The notes: a model not told the origin generated them from the sequence alone. DNA of 64,000 nucleotides from Bacillota bacterium (GCA_017433375.1 JAFRHG010000004.1:1-64000); one strand, 5' to 3'; positions 37,301-47,743 are shown, counted from the first letter of the stretch. Translations and numbers: made by a program.

Positions 37301-38705
37301 CCATTTCGACGGTTATTCCGTGATGGGTGTCATTCCGGGAAACGGGGACAATTCAAAGGAGTATGACCCGTCGAAGGCGAAACAGGTCATCACGGTGCGG
37401 GGAAAGGCGGACATCATGGCCCACGCTGAGGCCAACGTCTACACCGTCCACTTCGACCCGAACGCCACGATTGGAATCAGCGGCGAGATGGAGGATCAGG
37501 ACATGGTCTACGATCAGCCGCAGAATCTGTTCGCCAATCAGTTCGAGCGCACGGGCGCGATATTCTTCGGATGGAATACGAAAAAGGACGGATCCGGAAC
37601 CGAATACACTAACGGCGAGAGGGTGGAGAACCTGACCGCAGACAGCGACGCGGAGGTGACCCTCTACGCCCTGTGGAGCATGATCACATTCAACATCGGT
37701 TATGATCTGGATGGCGGCCAGCTTCCGGCTGGTGAGGTAAACCCGGATAAATACTGGGCGGATTCGGAAACTTTCACGCTGATCAATCCGGAAAAGAAGG
37801 ACTACAACTTTATCGGCTGGATGGGCACGGACCTGAGCGAACCGACGAAGACGGTCACCATCGAGGAAGGATCCGTCGGCGACCGAAAGTACCAGGCCGT
37901 CTGGGAACTCAAGACCTATCGCGTGAACTTCGTGGACAACGGCGGTTCGGGTGTGGAGCCGCAGCTGGTCAATATTCATGAAAAGGCAACAAAGCCCAAG
38001 GATCCCACAAGGGATGGATATGATTTCGCCGGATGGTACTCGGATGCCGGACTGACCAAGGCCTATGATTTCAACCAGGCGGTCGAGAAGGACATTACCC
38101 TCTACGCCAAATGGAAACCGGCCAAGGCGCCCGTGCTGATGGCATGGGGCAGATCCTCCGGCAAGAAGGCGGTCAAGGCCAGCTGGAAACCGGTGGACGG
38201 CGCCGCGAAGTATCTGGTCTACGCCGGAACCAAGGACAGCAATCTGAAGCTGGTGAAGGAAACCACGAAGACCACCTATACGGTGAAGAAGATCAAAGGC
38301 AAGCTGAACAGAAACAAAAAGATGAAAGCCCACAAGTCCTATGTCTTCTGTGTCGCGGCGGTGGACAAGAACGGCAAGCTGATCACCACGAGCAATAAGT
38401 TCCATGTGATCACAGCGAAGACCAAGGGCAAATACGCCAACATCAAGACGATCACCGCGAAGAAAAAGGCAATCACCCTGAATGTGGGCGGGACTGCCAC
38501 CGTCAAGGCGAAAGTCACCCTGCCGAAGGGAAAGAAACACCTGACCAAGAAGCATGGCGCCAAATTCCGCTATACTTCCGATTATCCCACCCTCGTCAGC
38601 GTGAGCTCCAAGGGCCAGATCAAGGGCCTGGAGCCGGGCACCGCCACCATCTACATCCAGGATACCGGCGGCAAATACTGCAGGGTGACGGTCACCGTCC
38701 GCTAA
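34368..38705 (+). CDS. Giant secreted InlB-repeat protein, copy 1
   Basis: 1445 residues from ATG 34368, chosen because GGAG lies 9 bases upstream exactly as in copy 3; the in-frame ATG at 34359 is inside that spacing. The order of parts is a signal peptide (about 1-40), a glycine-rich right-handed beta-helix-like region (about 45-480, many GGxV and AAIGGG turns), InlB/Listeria-Bacteroides B-repeats (for example YQVKFDSN ending VTLYAQW), a Cna-like insert near 820-920, more B-repeats, an FN3-like module (APVLMAWG), and a BIG2-like lysine-rich end. No LPxTG motif. It is probably a cell-surface or matrix adhesin; ligand unknown. Closest in its N-terminus to copy 3. Confidence 0.88.
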   Translation: MNAKKTGLRKGMKRRFLPALLLAVMIAVGTVGASIAYADILIWHSVHMKPGGTYNVGDAGWNTTVFIEKPGDYTLKGSSRSVRVLIECGGTNVYLADGLDINCSAHSYTGSRTAAIWVRDNGGTVKLISKKKAKITLEGYMCPGIRKEGTSTKLVFETEDPKNPGTIHANSGSYDGDRAPSAIGSMDYSTGNITFNSGNVIAKIRGVNDCGAAIGGAQDKNASNITVNGGHIEAYGSVEGTGIGAGAGGVFTGFYVNGGEVYAENDVDALHLYEGAAIGGGGNSFDTMHMTPANTGAKDFYIKGGKVTAISHGTAAAIGGGTNSGCSNINIEGGEVNATCDSKTSRYEYYGAGIGGGYGYQVNTEVNISGGKVTAKGGPQAPGIGSQDAKKNLEGHDKKEDTGTYRISGGTIYVGCGSGARGDIGTRKSKTIVTGGNLHAGSHAGDIVNGNDENVHDVQISFDKITDDGHAISGLTIDPNNYSYGMKDVETMSGKLHAWLPGNFHYDDHAITGAQVSDSISDKHKYVGHIPFTDNSGTLVPTNAIVLKAGHSLRFGSAWAIPGETSLVDMTPPVVEDEGYKVDKYSALKIDDPEQRVDVANVDGTLIKNVNGYTDADGKWAYGGGDSLMFEAVLVPIQYQVKFDSNVPRNASTKLSGTMTNQEFTYGTAQNLSPNGYTLPGYTFNGWNTKAGGTGTTYTNKESVSNLTYKDGDVVTLYAQWTPKTYTITFKSGNPPGLSDKTQTATFDKAGTLTPVASMGWNYDNHALHGWTGAGLGTFYPDGSSFCNLCGPPQADGSLSDVTLNAEWVDTEKIKVSVTKDGAPQGGLEHYLFLIGKSEAVKGQVFTGLFKETGTGQNITYLYDPEDLTDQQQGLPEGTYQLCFDTAADTDAGISAGPTEYEASSVEISYGSESAVSTVFDYYTITITKDPAAVTPEGTGEITSAWISPAGGTLQPTDTILARDGSRLDMQSKILGGYHFDGYSVMGVIPGNGDNSKEYDPSKAKQVITVRGKADIMAHAEANVYTVHFDPNATIGISGEMEDQDMVYDQPQNLFANQFERTGAIFFGWNTKKDGSGTEYTNGERVENLTADSDAEVTLYALWSMITFNIGYDLDGGQLPAGEVNPDKYWADSETFTLINPEKKDYNFIGWMGTDLSEPTKTVTIEEGSVGDRKYQAVWELKTYRVNFVDNGGSGVEPQLVNIHEKATKPKDPTRDGYDFAGWYSDAGLTKAYDFNQAVEKDITLYAKWKPAKAPVLMAWGRSSGKKAVKASWKPVDGAAKYLVYAGTKDSNLKLVKETTKTTYTVKKIKGKLNRNKKMKAHKSYVFCVAAVDKNGKLITTSNKFHVITAKTKGKYANIKTITAKKKAITLNVGGTATVKAKVTLPKGKKHLTKKHGAKFRYTSDYPTLVSVSSKGQIKGLEPGTATIYIQDTGGKYCRVTVTVR

Positions 38706-38783
38706 GTCCGGTATGACCTGACCGACATAGACCTGACCGGAATGGAACGATAACCCGCTGTCGTCAATCATGGAGGGGACGAA

Positions 38784-41700
38784 ATGAGCAGCAAAGGAAA
38801 AGAGAAAGAATCAAAGCCCAGAAGCCGGATGAGGAGAGGCCTGCTTCCGGCGCTGCTGCTGATGTTGTTTGCGACGGCGTACGTGCTCGGTGCTGAGGAC
38901 GCCTTCGCGCGGGCGGAGATCACCCTGACTCCGGGGCAGACCTATGACGTCAGTACGGCAGGCATAAACACGAACGTGCTCATTAAACGAAGCGGCAGCT
39001 ATACGCTGAAGGGCAAAAGCGATCACGTGCATGTTGACATTACCTGCGGGGACGTCAACTGCTACCTCGATGATCTGGAACTGAAATGCGGGGTCTATAC
39101 CAATATCGGACAGAGGGCATCGGCGATTACCGTTGAGAACAACGGCGGCACCGTCTGCTTGATTTCGAAGGCGGGAAAGAAGGCCTACTGTGAGGGATAC
39201 ATGGCCCCGGGAATCCGCAAGGACGGAACGGCAACGCAGCTGATCTTCAAAACGGAAGACAAGAGGAATCCCGGAACGATCGAGGCGGCAGGAGGTATTG
39301 ATGCATGCGGGATCGGCGGCATTATGTATGTCAGCTCAGCGCCCTGGTATTCACAGCCGACGGGCAACATCGTCATCGAAAGCGGGAACGTTATCGGAAG
39401 AGGACACCCTCGTCACGGGGCGGGAATCGGCGGAAGCCATTGCGGCTCTGTCAACGGGCTGACCATAAGCGGCGGGGACGTGAAGGCATATGGCGGCATT
39501 GGCGGCGCAGGAATCGGCGCCGGGTATTTCGGTAGAGCGGCGAACATTTCCATTACCGGCGGAACCGTCTACGCGGAAACCAAGCTCTCTCTTGATACGC
39601 CAGCGGCAATCGGCGGCGGAGGAGGCGGTTCCGGCGCAAATGCCAGTTTTGACTTAAAGAACCTTACGATCAGCGGCGGCAACGTCACAGCATATTCCCG
39701 GACCGGTGCAGCCATTGGCGGCGGCGGCGATTCGGACGGCAAGAACATCCGAATAACCGGCGGAACCGTTAAGGCGGAAGTGTTGACGCAAAGCGGAAAA
39801 TACGATCCGGCGATCGGCGCGGGAGGAAGCTGGAGCGGAAACACCAGCGTATTCATCTCCGGAGGATATGTGGAGGCCACAGGCGGGCTGGAAACGGTTG
39901 CCATAGGTGCCAACGGCGGAAAGAATGGAAGCAGCGTCAATGTAGAAGTGAACATCAGCGGCGGTACCGTCATAGCGAAGAAGGGAAAAAGAACAACCGG
40001 CGCCCTTACCCATAATGAGATGGACATCGGCAAGAATTCCAATAATACGGAAAAAGACAATGTCAATGTCCGCATCACGGGCGGATCGGTCTATGCGGAC
40101 AGAATCACTGACCCGAAGAACGATAAGGGGGAGGCACTGCACAGAGTGGATGTCACCTGCCTGGGCACTTTGGATGACGTGACGAACTATCTTCGGAATC
40201 CGGTCTGCTCAGACGGATACTCTTACGGGCTGAATGATGTTTCGCTGATCAACGTCAGGAAGGCGGAGAAAAAAGGGATGTTCTATCCATGGCTGCCGAA
40301 TACGGACGGGAAAATAATGAAATGCGAGATTTATGGTCCGAACCCAACCGCGGATCTGCCCCATTACCGCTATGGTAATTTCCCGTTTCGCGCAAATGCG
40401 GGCGAGCTGAGGGCGGCGACCACAGTCGCCCTGATTCCGGCGAACAGTACCGAAGGTACTGCTGGATATGCTGTTGGAATACCGGGAGAAAAGAAGCTGA
40501 TCATCGAAAAAATGCCGGTCGTCCCGGAGGGAGAAGTCAACATCGGGTATTCAGCAAGAGGGGATGACGTACGGATATCAGACGCGGACGGAACGCTGCT
40601 TCCCGTCAGAACCAGGTTCACCACCGAGGAAGGAAAGTGGAACTCAATCTCTCCTTATGAAGAGCTCAAAGTCATGACAGAGCCGATCCGGTTCATGGTT
40701 CACTTTGACGCCAATATGCCGAAGAATGCGTCCACCAGGAAACTGTTAAGGGGACAGGAAGGCATGGCGGATGATCAGGAGATCCAATACGGAAACACAA
40801 CCGAAGCCGGAAACCTGAGAAAGAACACCTTCGACCTTCCGGGTTACAAATTCGAAGGCTGGGCGACCTCCCCGACGGGGGATGTAACCTATGCCGATGA
40901 GCAGAACGTATCGAAACTGACAAGCAAACAGGGGGAGGTCGTTACCCTCTATGCCCGGTGGAGTCCGAGGAAATACACGGTTACCTTTAACTCAGGGGCC
41001 GCGTCCGGTTATGACAACGAAATACAGGAGGGACTGGAATTCGACCAGCCAAGCAGGCTGAAGAGCATCTCCCAGATTGGACCGGAAGGCAATAAATGGA
41101 GTTTTGCCGATCACAGCTTCTACGCATGGAGGATGCAGGAAGACGGTCCTCCGGCCAAAGTCTATTACTATGATGACGGCGAGGAATTCATCAATCTGTG
41201 CGAGCACGATACAGACGGCGGGCCGGTCATGGAGGAAGATGAGCATGGAAACCCGACCGGCAACCTGGTCGGCAAGACCATCACGGCGACCTGGATCGGC
41301 AATGGAACGGTTCAGGTGACGACGACTGTGGATGGCGTGCCGACCCATATTACAGGCACCGGCGGGACAAAGATAGTGATTTCCCCGAAGGGCAGCCCTT
41401 CGGCGGAAAGGAATCTGGAATTGCTGGAATCCAGTGAGGGCCATTACAGTATTCCTCTCGGCAGTTATCCGGACGTGTTTCCGGATGATGCTTCAGAAGA
41501 ATGGGTGCTGATGATTGACGGCGATTCCCCCTACACCGTTCCTCCGGGGAAGCAGGACCTGGGTGTGCTGTCGGCAACATCCACACGCTCGGTTATCCTC
41601 GACTATTACACGGTCGGCATTGATCCAGATCAACATACCTGGGCAAGCCTCAGGGAATCACCAACCAGTTTTCCATCGGCCACCCTGGAAGTCCCGGATG

Positions 41701-43172
41701 ATACAACGGTTCGGGTCAGTGCATACGCGAAACCGGGGTATCACTTCAGCGGATATTCATGCCTGGGCGTTGCGCCGGTTTGGGGAGACAGCAGAGGCGC
41801 GGCCGCGGGCTCCCAGACCATTACCGTGCAGGGCAGGGTGACCCTTGCGGAGAAATCCGAAGCCAACGATTATTTCGTGGAGTTTGACAAGAACGGCGGC
41901 TCGAGCGTTACCGGAACAATGGACGACCAGCATTTCGTCTATGATCAGGATCAGCAGCTGGCTGCCAACCAGTTCAAACGCCCGGGCGGCACATTTGCGG
42001 GATGGACCACGGGGGACGGCGAGGACGGTGAAACCTTCACCGACGGAGAACTGATCAATACAGAAAACCAGGACAAGCTGTTCGCCCCGGTGCAGGCGGC
42101 AAATCAGGAAGACAATGAGAAGCACGTCACCCTCCACGCTCTGTGGGATATGGAGGAATACGGCATTGAATACGACCTGGACGGCGGAGAGCTGCCGGAA
42201 GGCGAGTCGAACCCGGGAACATACACATCGGCCGATACCATCACACTGAACAATCCGGTCAAAAAGGAATGGGAGTTCGTGGGCTGGATCGGGACGGACT
42301 GCGACACGCCGGCGACAGAAGTCGTCATACCGGAAGGATCGACCGGCGGCAGAATGTACACGGCCTGCTGGAAACCGAAGAGCTTCAACGTGGACTTTGA
42401 AGCGAACGGCGGCAGCAGGGTCGACCAGCAGGTAGTCGTGATCCATGGAAAGGCAACCAGGCCGGATGATCCCATCCGGGAGGGATACAGGCTGGCCGGC
42501 TGGTACGCGGACAAGGCGCTGACGAAGCCTTTCGATTTCAATCAGGAGATCCTGAACGATACGATCGTCTATGCCAGGTGGACGCCGGAGCAGGTCCCCG
42601 TGATCATGGCATGGGGGACGCCTGCCGGCAGGAAGGCGATAAAAACCCGCTGGACGAAGGTCCCCGGCGCGGCGGAATATCAGGTCTACGGCGCCAACTG
42701 CGGCAAGAAGCTGAAGCTGATCAAGAAAACCACAAAGACCGGTTATACCGTGAAAAAGGCCAGAGGGAAGAAACCCTGGAAGCAGAAACTCAAGGCACAT
42801 TCTCCCTACGTTCTCTGCGTTGTCGCGTTGGATAAGAAGGGCAACGTCATCGCCACAAGCAAGAAATTCCACGTGATCACGGCGAAGACCATGGGCAGAT
42901 ACGCCAACGCCGTCAAGGTCACCGCGAAGAAGAAGGAGATCACCCTGAAGGCAGGAGAGAAGGCGGCCGTCGAGGCGAAAGTCAAACTCCCCAGGGGGAA
43001 GAAGCACCTGAGCAAAAAGCATGGTGCGGCCCTGCGCTACACCTCCAACAATCCTCTCGTAGCCAGCGTGAGCAAGAAGGGGGTCGTGAAGGCGAAGGAA
43101 CCGGGCACCGCTACCATCTACATCCAGGATACCGGCGGCAAGTACTGCCGGGTGAACGTCACCGTCCGCTAG
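38784..43172 (+). CDS. Giant secreted InlB-repeat protein, copy 2
   Basis: 1462 residues with the same architecture as its neighbours: signal peptide (about 10-38), beta-helix region rich in AAIGGGG turns (about 60-440), B-repeats, middle insert, FN3-like module (VPVIMAWG) and BIG2-like lysine-rich end. GGAGG precedes the ATG closely. The beta-helix part is the most diverged of the three. The last about 200 residues resemble copy 3 more than copy 1 (KKHGAALRYTS). There is no promoter in the 78-base gap upstream, only a repeated GACCTGACCG, so it is probably read through from copy 1. Confidence 0.88.
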   Translation: MSSKGKEKESKPRSRMRRGLLPALLLMLFATAYVLGAEDAFARAEITLTPGQTYDVSTAGINTNVLIKRSGSYTLKGKSDHVHVDITCGDVNCYLDDLELKCGVYTNIGQRASAITVENNGGTVCLISKAGKKAYCEGYMAPGIRKDGTATQLIFKTEDKRNPGTIEAAGGIDACGIGGIMYVSSAPWYSQPTGNIVIESGNVIGRGHPRHGAGIGGSHCGSVNGLTISGGDVKAYGGIGGAGIGAGYFGRAANISITGGTVYAETKLSLDTPAAIGGGGGGSGANASFDLKNLTISGGNVTAYSRTGAAIGGGGDSDGKNIRITGGTVKAEVLTQSGKYDPAIGAGGSWSGNTSVFISGGYVEATGGLETVAIGANGGKNGSSVNVEVNISGGTVIAKKGKRTTGALTHNEMDIGKNSNNTEKDNVNVRITGGSVYADRITDPKNDKGEALHRVDVTCLGTLDDVTNYLRNPVCSDGYSYGLNDVSLINVRKAEKKGMFYPWLPNTDGKIMKCEIYGPNPTADLPHYRYGNFPFRANAGELRAATTVALIPANSTEGTAGYAVGIPGEKKLIIEKMPVVPEGEVNIGYSARGDDVRISDADGTLLPVRTRFTTEEGKWNSISPYEELKVMTEPIRFMVHFDANMPKNASTRKLLRGQEGMADDQEIQYGNTTEAGNLRKNTFDLPGYKFEGWATSPTGDVTYADEQNVSKLTSKQGEVVTLYARWSPRKYTVTFNSGAASGYDNEIQEGLEFDQPSRLKSISQIGPEGNKWSFADHSFYAWRMQEDGPPAKVYYYDDGEEFINLCEHDTDGGPVMEEDEHGNPTGNLVGKTITATWIGNGTVQVTTTVDGVPTHITGTGGTKIVISPKGSPSAERNLELLESSEGHYSIPLGSYPDVFPDDASEEWVLMIDGDSPYTVPPGKQDLGVLSATSTRSVILDYYTVGIDPDQHTWASLRESPTSFPSATLEVPDDTTVRVSAYAKPGYHFSGYSCLGVAPVWGDSRGAAAGSQTITVQGRVTLAEKSEANDYFVEFDKNGGSSVTGTMDDQHFVYDQDQQLAANQFKRPGGTFAGWTTGDGEDGETFTDGELINTENQDKLFAPVQAANQEDNEKHVTLHALWDMEEYGIEYDLDGGELPEGESNPGTYTSADTITLNNPVKKEWEFVGWIGTDCDTPATEVVIPEGSTGGRMYTACWKPKSFNVDFEANGGSRVDQQVVVIHGKATRPDDPIREGYRLAGWYADKALTKPFDFNQEILNDTIVYARWTPEQVPVIMAWGTPAGRKAIKTRWTKVPGAAEYQVYGANCGKKLKLIKKTTKTGYTVKKARGKKPWKQKLKAHSPYVLCVVALDKKGNVIATSKKFHVITAKTMGRYANAVKVTAKKKEITLKAGEKAAVEAKVKLPRGKKHLSKKHGAALRYTSNNPLVASVSKKGVVKAKEPGTATIYIQDTGGKYCRVNVTVR

Positions 43173-43266
43173 GCGGTGACGTTCGGCGTATTCCGGAACA
43201 GCCGGAGTACTCCATGAGAAATCTCTGTCGAAGCGCCGCATTCCGTACAGATCGGAGAAAAGTGAT

Positions 43267-46200
43267 ATGAACGCGAAGAAAAGTAAAAAGGGAAAAGGAA
43301 TGATGAAGAAACTGCTGTCGGCGATGCTGCTGGCGGTTGTGCTGGCCCTCGGCGCAGCGGGCGCGGAGTTTGCCTTCGCGGACGCGCTGGTCTGGCATGA
43401 AGTGAACCTGAGTCCGGGGGATACCTATAATGTCTCCAGTGCGAGCTGGAATACGACCGTATACATCAAGCAGCCGGGAAACTACAAGCTGAGGGGCCGG
43501 AGCGAATCCGTCCGCGTGCTGGTGCAGAGCGGGGGCGTCAACCTCTACCTGGATGACGGACTGGACATCAACTGCAGCGCCCACTCCTACACCGGCTCCC
43601 GCACATCAGCCATCTGGGTCGGGGACCAGGGCGGAAAAGTGCGGCTGATCACAAAGCCCCACGCCAGCGTGAGGTTGGAAGGATACATGTGTCCGGGGAT
43701 CCGGAAGGAAGGAACGAAGACCTGCCTCGTCCTGGAAACGGAGATCCGCAGTGATCCGGGCACGCTGAGCGTCTACAGCGGATCCCATGACGGAAACCGG
43801 GATCCCGCCGCCATCGGAAGCATTGATAACCCGACGGGCAACATCGTCATCAACAGCGGCAACATCGTCGCCAAGGTCAGAGGTGCCAACACCTGTTCGG
43901 CGGCGATCGGCGGCGGCACGGGTCAGGACGCGAGCGACATCACAATCAACGGCGGAAATGTGAAAGCCTACGGATCTGAGGAAGGCGCCGGGATCGGCGG
44001 CGGAGCAGGCGGCGTCCTCACCGGATTGTACATCAATAACGGAACCGTTTACGCGGAAAACAGCGGCCCCAGCGTCGGCCTCTACGGAGGCGCCGCGATC
44101 GGCGGCGGATCCTACGACTTCAGCAATTACAAAGGCATGCAGGCCAATACAGGCGCGAAGGATCTCAACTTCCTGGGAGGAACGGTGACCGCGGTCTCCC
44201 ACGGGACCGGCGCTGCCATCGGCGGAGGGACCAACAGCGGGTGCAGCAACCTGAATATTTCGGGCGGCACCGTGAACGCGACCAATGTCTACGATGGGGA
44301 GTACTATGACGGCGCGGGCATCGGCGGCGGATTCGGGATCAAAGTCAACTGCGACATCAACATCAGCGGCGGATTCATCACCGCCAGGGGCGGAACCAAG
44401 GCGTCAGCCATCGGATCGCAGGATGCGGGTTATGACGAAAACATGAAATCGATAAGCGATCGCGATTCGGGAAATATCCGGATCAGCGGGGGCACGATCA
44501 TCGCGGGCTGCGGAACAGGCGGCCGTGGCGATATCGGTGTCAGAGGATCGATGACGACCATCACGGGTGGAAACGTCTTCGCCCAGAGCACCAGCGGAGC
44601 GGTCGTGAACGGCCAGAATCAGAATTTGCACCGGGTGGTGGTCAGCTTCAGCGACGTCCAGGAAAAGGACGGCTTCCCCATCGGCGACCTGATGATCCGG
44701 CCCGATGGTTACCGCTACGGAATGCATGACGCGGTCACCTTAGGCGGAAAGTTCCACATGTGGCTGCCGAATACGGACGATGTGGTGAGAGCCGCGTCGG
44801 TGAAGACGTCAGCGGCTGCAGCGGGCATGTATTTCGGAGGCATTCGCTTCAAAGACAGCAGCGGAACCCTTGCCCGCGGGACGAAGATCACCCTGGTTCC
44901 GGAAATCAACGGCGAGGGCGAGAACGGCATCGCCTACGGGATCCAGGGGGAGAGCAAACTATGGATCAGCAGACAGCCGGTTCCCTTTCACGGGCATGCC
45001 GCCGAAATCATGAGCGCGGCTTCCGGCGGAGTCAAGGTGGCTGACGCTGCCGGAAACCTGGAGCCCAACGTGAGCGGGTTCACCGACGGGAACGGAAACT
45101 GGAACTGCGCGAACACGTCGGCCAGCCTGTATTACATGATCGATCCCTACAAGTACACGATCAGGTTCGATGGCAACCGGCCCCGGGGGGCGTCCACCCA
45201 GATCGACGGGCAGATGGGGGACATGGAGAACCTCGCCTACGGCACGGAGTATAACCTTACCGCAAATGACTATCAGAACGGCAACGGCTTTGATCTGCCG
45301 GGGTATAAGTTCGTCAAATGGAACACGAAGGCCGACGGATCGGGAACCGACTATGCTGACCAAGCGGCGGTGAACAGCCTGTCGGACAAGGACGGAGGCG
45401 TTGTCACCCTCTACGCCCAGTGGGAGCCGAGGTTCTATACGATCTATTATTCCGACGGGCTGGGGGAGAACGGAGGACCTCTGTGTCCGACCTACACGCA
45501 GCGAGCCCGCTTTGACGAGCCGGTGAATCTCGTCACCTACTCCGACACAACATTTGGATGGACCAATCGTCCGAACGAGAATCAGGCCCTCCACGGATGG
45601 GTGGGCCAGGGCTTAGGATCCTTCTACGGTGACGGCGCGAAGGTGGTCAATCTGTGCAATACGGAGGATCACTGGGACGGAGAAGAACTGCCACCAGTGC
45701 CCCCCCTGGTCGCGGACTGGAGAGACACGGAAAAGATCGTGGTCTCTGTGACCAATGACGGCGTTCCCCAGGGAGGACTGGCGAACTACATTTTCCTGAA
45801 AGGAAAAGAAGGAAACACGCTTGATACTGAGATCCGCGGCGTCTTCCAGCAGGTGGGGCCAACAGAAGGTCTTATCGACGCGCATGACATCAAGTATGTC
45901 TTCGATCCGGAGGATCTGGAAGGGAACATACCCCATGGAACCTATGAGCTCTGTTTCAATACCGGCGTTCCGCCGGAAGGTAAACCGACCGGACCGGAAG
46001 AGTACATGCCGGATTCCGTGGAAATAACCTATGATAATAACGGCTTCTCGATCAGCACGGTCTTCGATTACTATACCGTCAGCATCGCAAAGGATCCGGC
46101 CTGCCCCGATGCCATCAACACCGTCACCATCTGCGAAAACGCAGACTTCCCCCAGCCGGCTCCGGACAACAAGGTCTTCGTGCCCAACGGCCACAAGGTG

Positions 46201-47604
46201 CGCATCCAGACCGTGATGAACCCGGAGATGGGGTATCAATTCGACGGATACTCCGCGGCCGGCGTTGCGCCCCTGTGGGATAATTCGCCCACAAAAGCAA
46301 CGCAGAACATCACGATCAAAGGGAAAGCGGACATCGTGGCCCACGTCAAAGCCAACACCTACAAGGTGCATTTCGATCCGAACGGCTCCGGCGTTTCCGG
46401 AACGATGGAAGACCAGAATATGGTCTGGGGCAAGGCCCGGAAGCTGTCCGCCAACCAGTTCACCCGCGTCGGCGGAACCTTCGCGGGATGGAATACCGAG
46501 AAGGACCGTAGCGGAACGGCCTACGATGATATGGCGGAGGTGAGCAACCTGACCCTCACCGACGGCGGAACGGTCAACCTCTACGCCCAGTGGGATATGG
46601 AAGTCTACCACATTGATTATGACCTGGACGGCGGCAGGCTGCCGGCGGGCGAGAAAAATAAGGACACCTATACGGCGGCGGATTCCTTCACCCTGGTCAA
46701 TCCGACGAGGACCGACTACGATTTCAAGGGCTGGATGGGCACGGGACTGACGAGCCCGCAGACGACCGTAACGATTGAGGAAGGATCCACGGGAGACAGG
46801 CAGTACGACGCCGTCTGGAGGATGAAATACTACCAGGTGCAGTTCGTGGATAACGGAGGTACGGGCGTGGAGCCCCAGCTGGTGAAGATCCATGCAAAGG
46901 CAACGAAGCCCGCGGATCCCACTCGGAGCGGGTACCGATTCATCGGCTGGTACGAGGATGCCGGACTGACCAAAGCCTATGACTTCAACCGGGAGATCGT
47001 GAAGGACACGACCCTCTACGCCAAGTGGGAGTCGACCAAAGTGCCGGTACTGATGGCCTGGGGCAAGTCCGTCGGCAGGAAGGCCATTAAGACCAGCTGG
47101 ACGCCCGTGGACGGCGCCGCGAACTATCTGGTCTACGCCAGCCATTGCGGCAAGAAGATGAAGCTGGTCGGAAAAACCTCGAAGACCAGCTGGACCGTGA
47201 AAAAGGTCGGGGGAAAGAAACTCAAGGCACACTCCCCCTATAATTTCCGCGTCACGGCGGTGGACAGCAAGGGCAATGGCATCGTCACCAGCATGAAAAT
47301 CCACGTGATCGCGGCGAGGACCATGGGTAAACACGCCAACGCCAACAAGGTCACCGCGAAGAAGAAGGCGATCACCCTGAACGCTGGGCAGAAGGCAACC
47401 GTCAAGGCGAAGGTGAAACTCCCCAGGGGGAAGAAGTCCCTGAGCGGAAAGCACGGCGCGGCCCTGCGTTACACCTCGGACAATCCCTCCGTGGCCAGCG
47501 TGAACAAAAAGGGTGTCGTGATGGCGAAGGCGCCGGGCCTTGCCACCATCTACATTCAGGAAATCGGCGGCAGATACTGCACGGTCACCGTTACCGTCCG
47601 GTAA
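43267..47604 (+). CDS. Giant secreted InlB-repeat protein, copy 3
   Basis: 1445 residues. The first 500 residues closely follow copy 1, including CSAHSYTGSRT and GYMCPGIRKEGT, while the C-terminal lysine-rich module resembles copy 2. That mosaic pattern suggests recombination among the tandem copies. Parts in order are signal peptide, beta-helix-like region, B-repeats, middle insert with KIVVSVTNDGVPQGGL, B-repeats, FN3-like module and BIG2-like end. GGAGAAAAGTGAT sits before the ATG as in copy 1. A strong terminator follows (47659-47702), closing the three-gene unit. Role as surface adhesin or matrix protein is inferred from architecture. Confidence 0.88.
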   Translation: MNAKKSKKGKGMMKKLLSAMLLAVVLALGAAGAEFAFADALVWHEVNLSPGDTYNVSSASWNTTVYIKQPGNYKLRGRSESVRVLVQSGGVNLYLDDGLDINCSAHSYTGSRTSAIWVGDQGGKVRLITKPHASVRLEGYMCPGIRKEGTKTCLVLETEIRSDPGTLSVYSGSHDGNRDPAAIGSIDNPTGNIVINSGNIVAKVRGANTCSAAIGGGTGQDASDITINGGNVKAYGSEEGAGIGGGAGGVLTGLYINNGTVYAENSGPSVGLYGGAAIGGGSYDFSNYKGMQANTGAKDLNFLGGTVTAVSHGTGAAIGGGTNSGCSNLNISGGTVNATNVYDGEYYDGAGIGGGFGIKVNCDINISGGFITARGGTKASAIGSQDAGYDENMKSISDRDSGNIRISGGTIIAGCGTGGRGDIGVRGSMTTITGGNVFAQSTSGAVVNGQNQNLHRVVVSFSDVQEKDGFPIGDLMIRPDGYRYGMHDAVTLGGKFHMWLPNTDDVVRAASVKTSAAAAGMYFGGIRFKDSSGTLARGTKITLVPEINGEGENGIAYGIQGESKLWISRQPVPFHGHAAEIMSAASGGVKVADAAGNLEPNVSGFTDGNGNWNCANTSASLYYMIDPYKYTIRFDGNRPRGASTQIDGQMGDMENLAYGTEYNLTANDYQNGNGFDLPGYKFVKWNTKADGSGTDYADQAAVNSLSDKDGGVVTLYAQWEPRFYTIYYSDGLGENGGPLCPTYTQRARFDEPVNLVTYSDTTFGWTNRPNENQALHGWVGQGLGSFYGDGAKVVNLCNTEDHWDGEELPPVPPLVADWRDTEKIVVSVTNDGVPQGGLANYIFLKGKEGNTLDTEIRGVFQQVGPTEGLIDAHDIKYVFDPEDLEGNIPHGTYELCFNTGVPPEGKPTGPEEYMPDSVEITYDNNGFSISTVFDYYTVSIAKDPACPDAINTVTICENADFPQPAPDNKVFVPNGHKVRIQTVMNPEMGYQFDGYSAAGVAPLWDNSPTKATQNITIKGKADIVAHVKANTYKVHFDPNGSGVSGTMEDQNMVWGKARKLSANQFTRVGGTFAGWNTEKDRSGTAYDDMAEVSNLTLTDGGTVNLYAQWDMEVYHIDYDLDGGRLPAGEKNKDTYTAADSFTLVNPTRTDYDFKGWMGTGLTSPQTTVTIEEGSTGDRQYDAVWRMKYYQVQFVDNGGTGVEPQLVKIHAKATKPADPTRSGYRFIGWYEDAGLTKAYDFNREIVKDTTLYAKWESTKVPVLMAWGKSVGRKAIKTSWTPVDGAANYLVYASHCGKKMKLVGKTSKTSWTVKKVGGKKLKAHSPYNFRVTAVDSKGNGIVTSMKIHVIAARTMGKHANANKVTAKKKAITLNAGQKATVKAKVKLPRGKKSLSGKHGAALRYTSDNPSVASVNKKGVVMAKAPGLATIYIQEIGGRYCTVTVTVR

Positions 47605-47658
47605 ACGGCCGGATGCAGCTGCGGCAGCAGAAACATATTTGAATACCTCAACGGGGAA

Positions 47659-47702
47659 CTCTGCCGAAACACCTTATGTCGGGTGCTTTCGGCAGAGCTT
47701 TT
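47659..47702 (+). terminator. Intrinsic terminator after the surface-protein cluster
   Basis: CTCTGCCGAAA (47659-47669) pairs with TTTCGGCAGAG (47687-47697); further CACC/GGGTG pairing lies inside. CTTTT follows. Confidence 0.85.
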
Positions 47703-47743
47703 GTCCGCATATACTCCCACCCGAAGGCACGCGTCCACACCGG

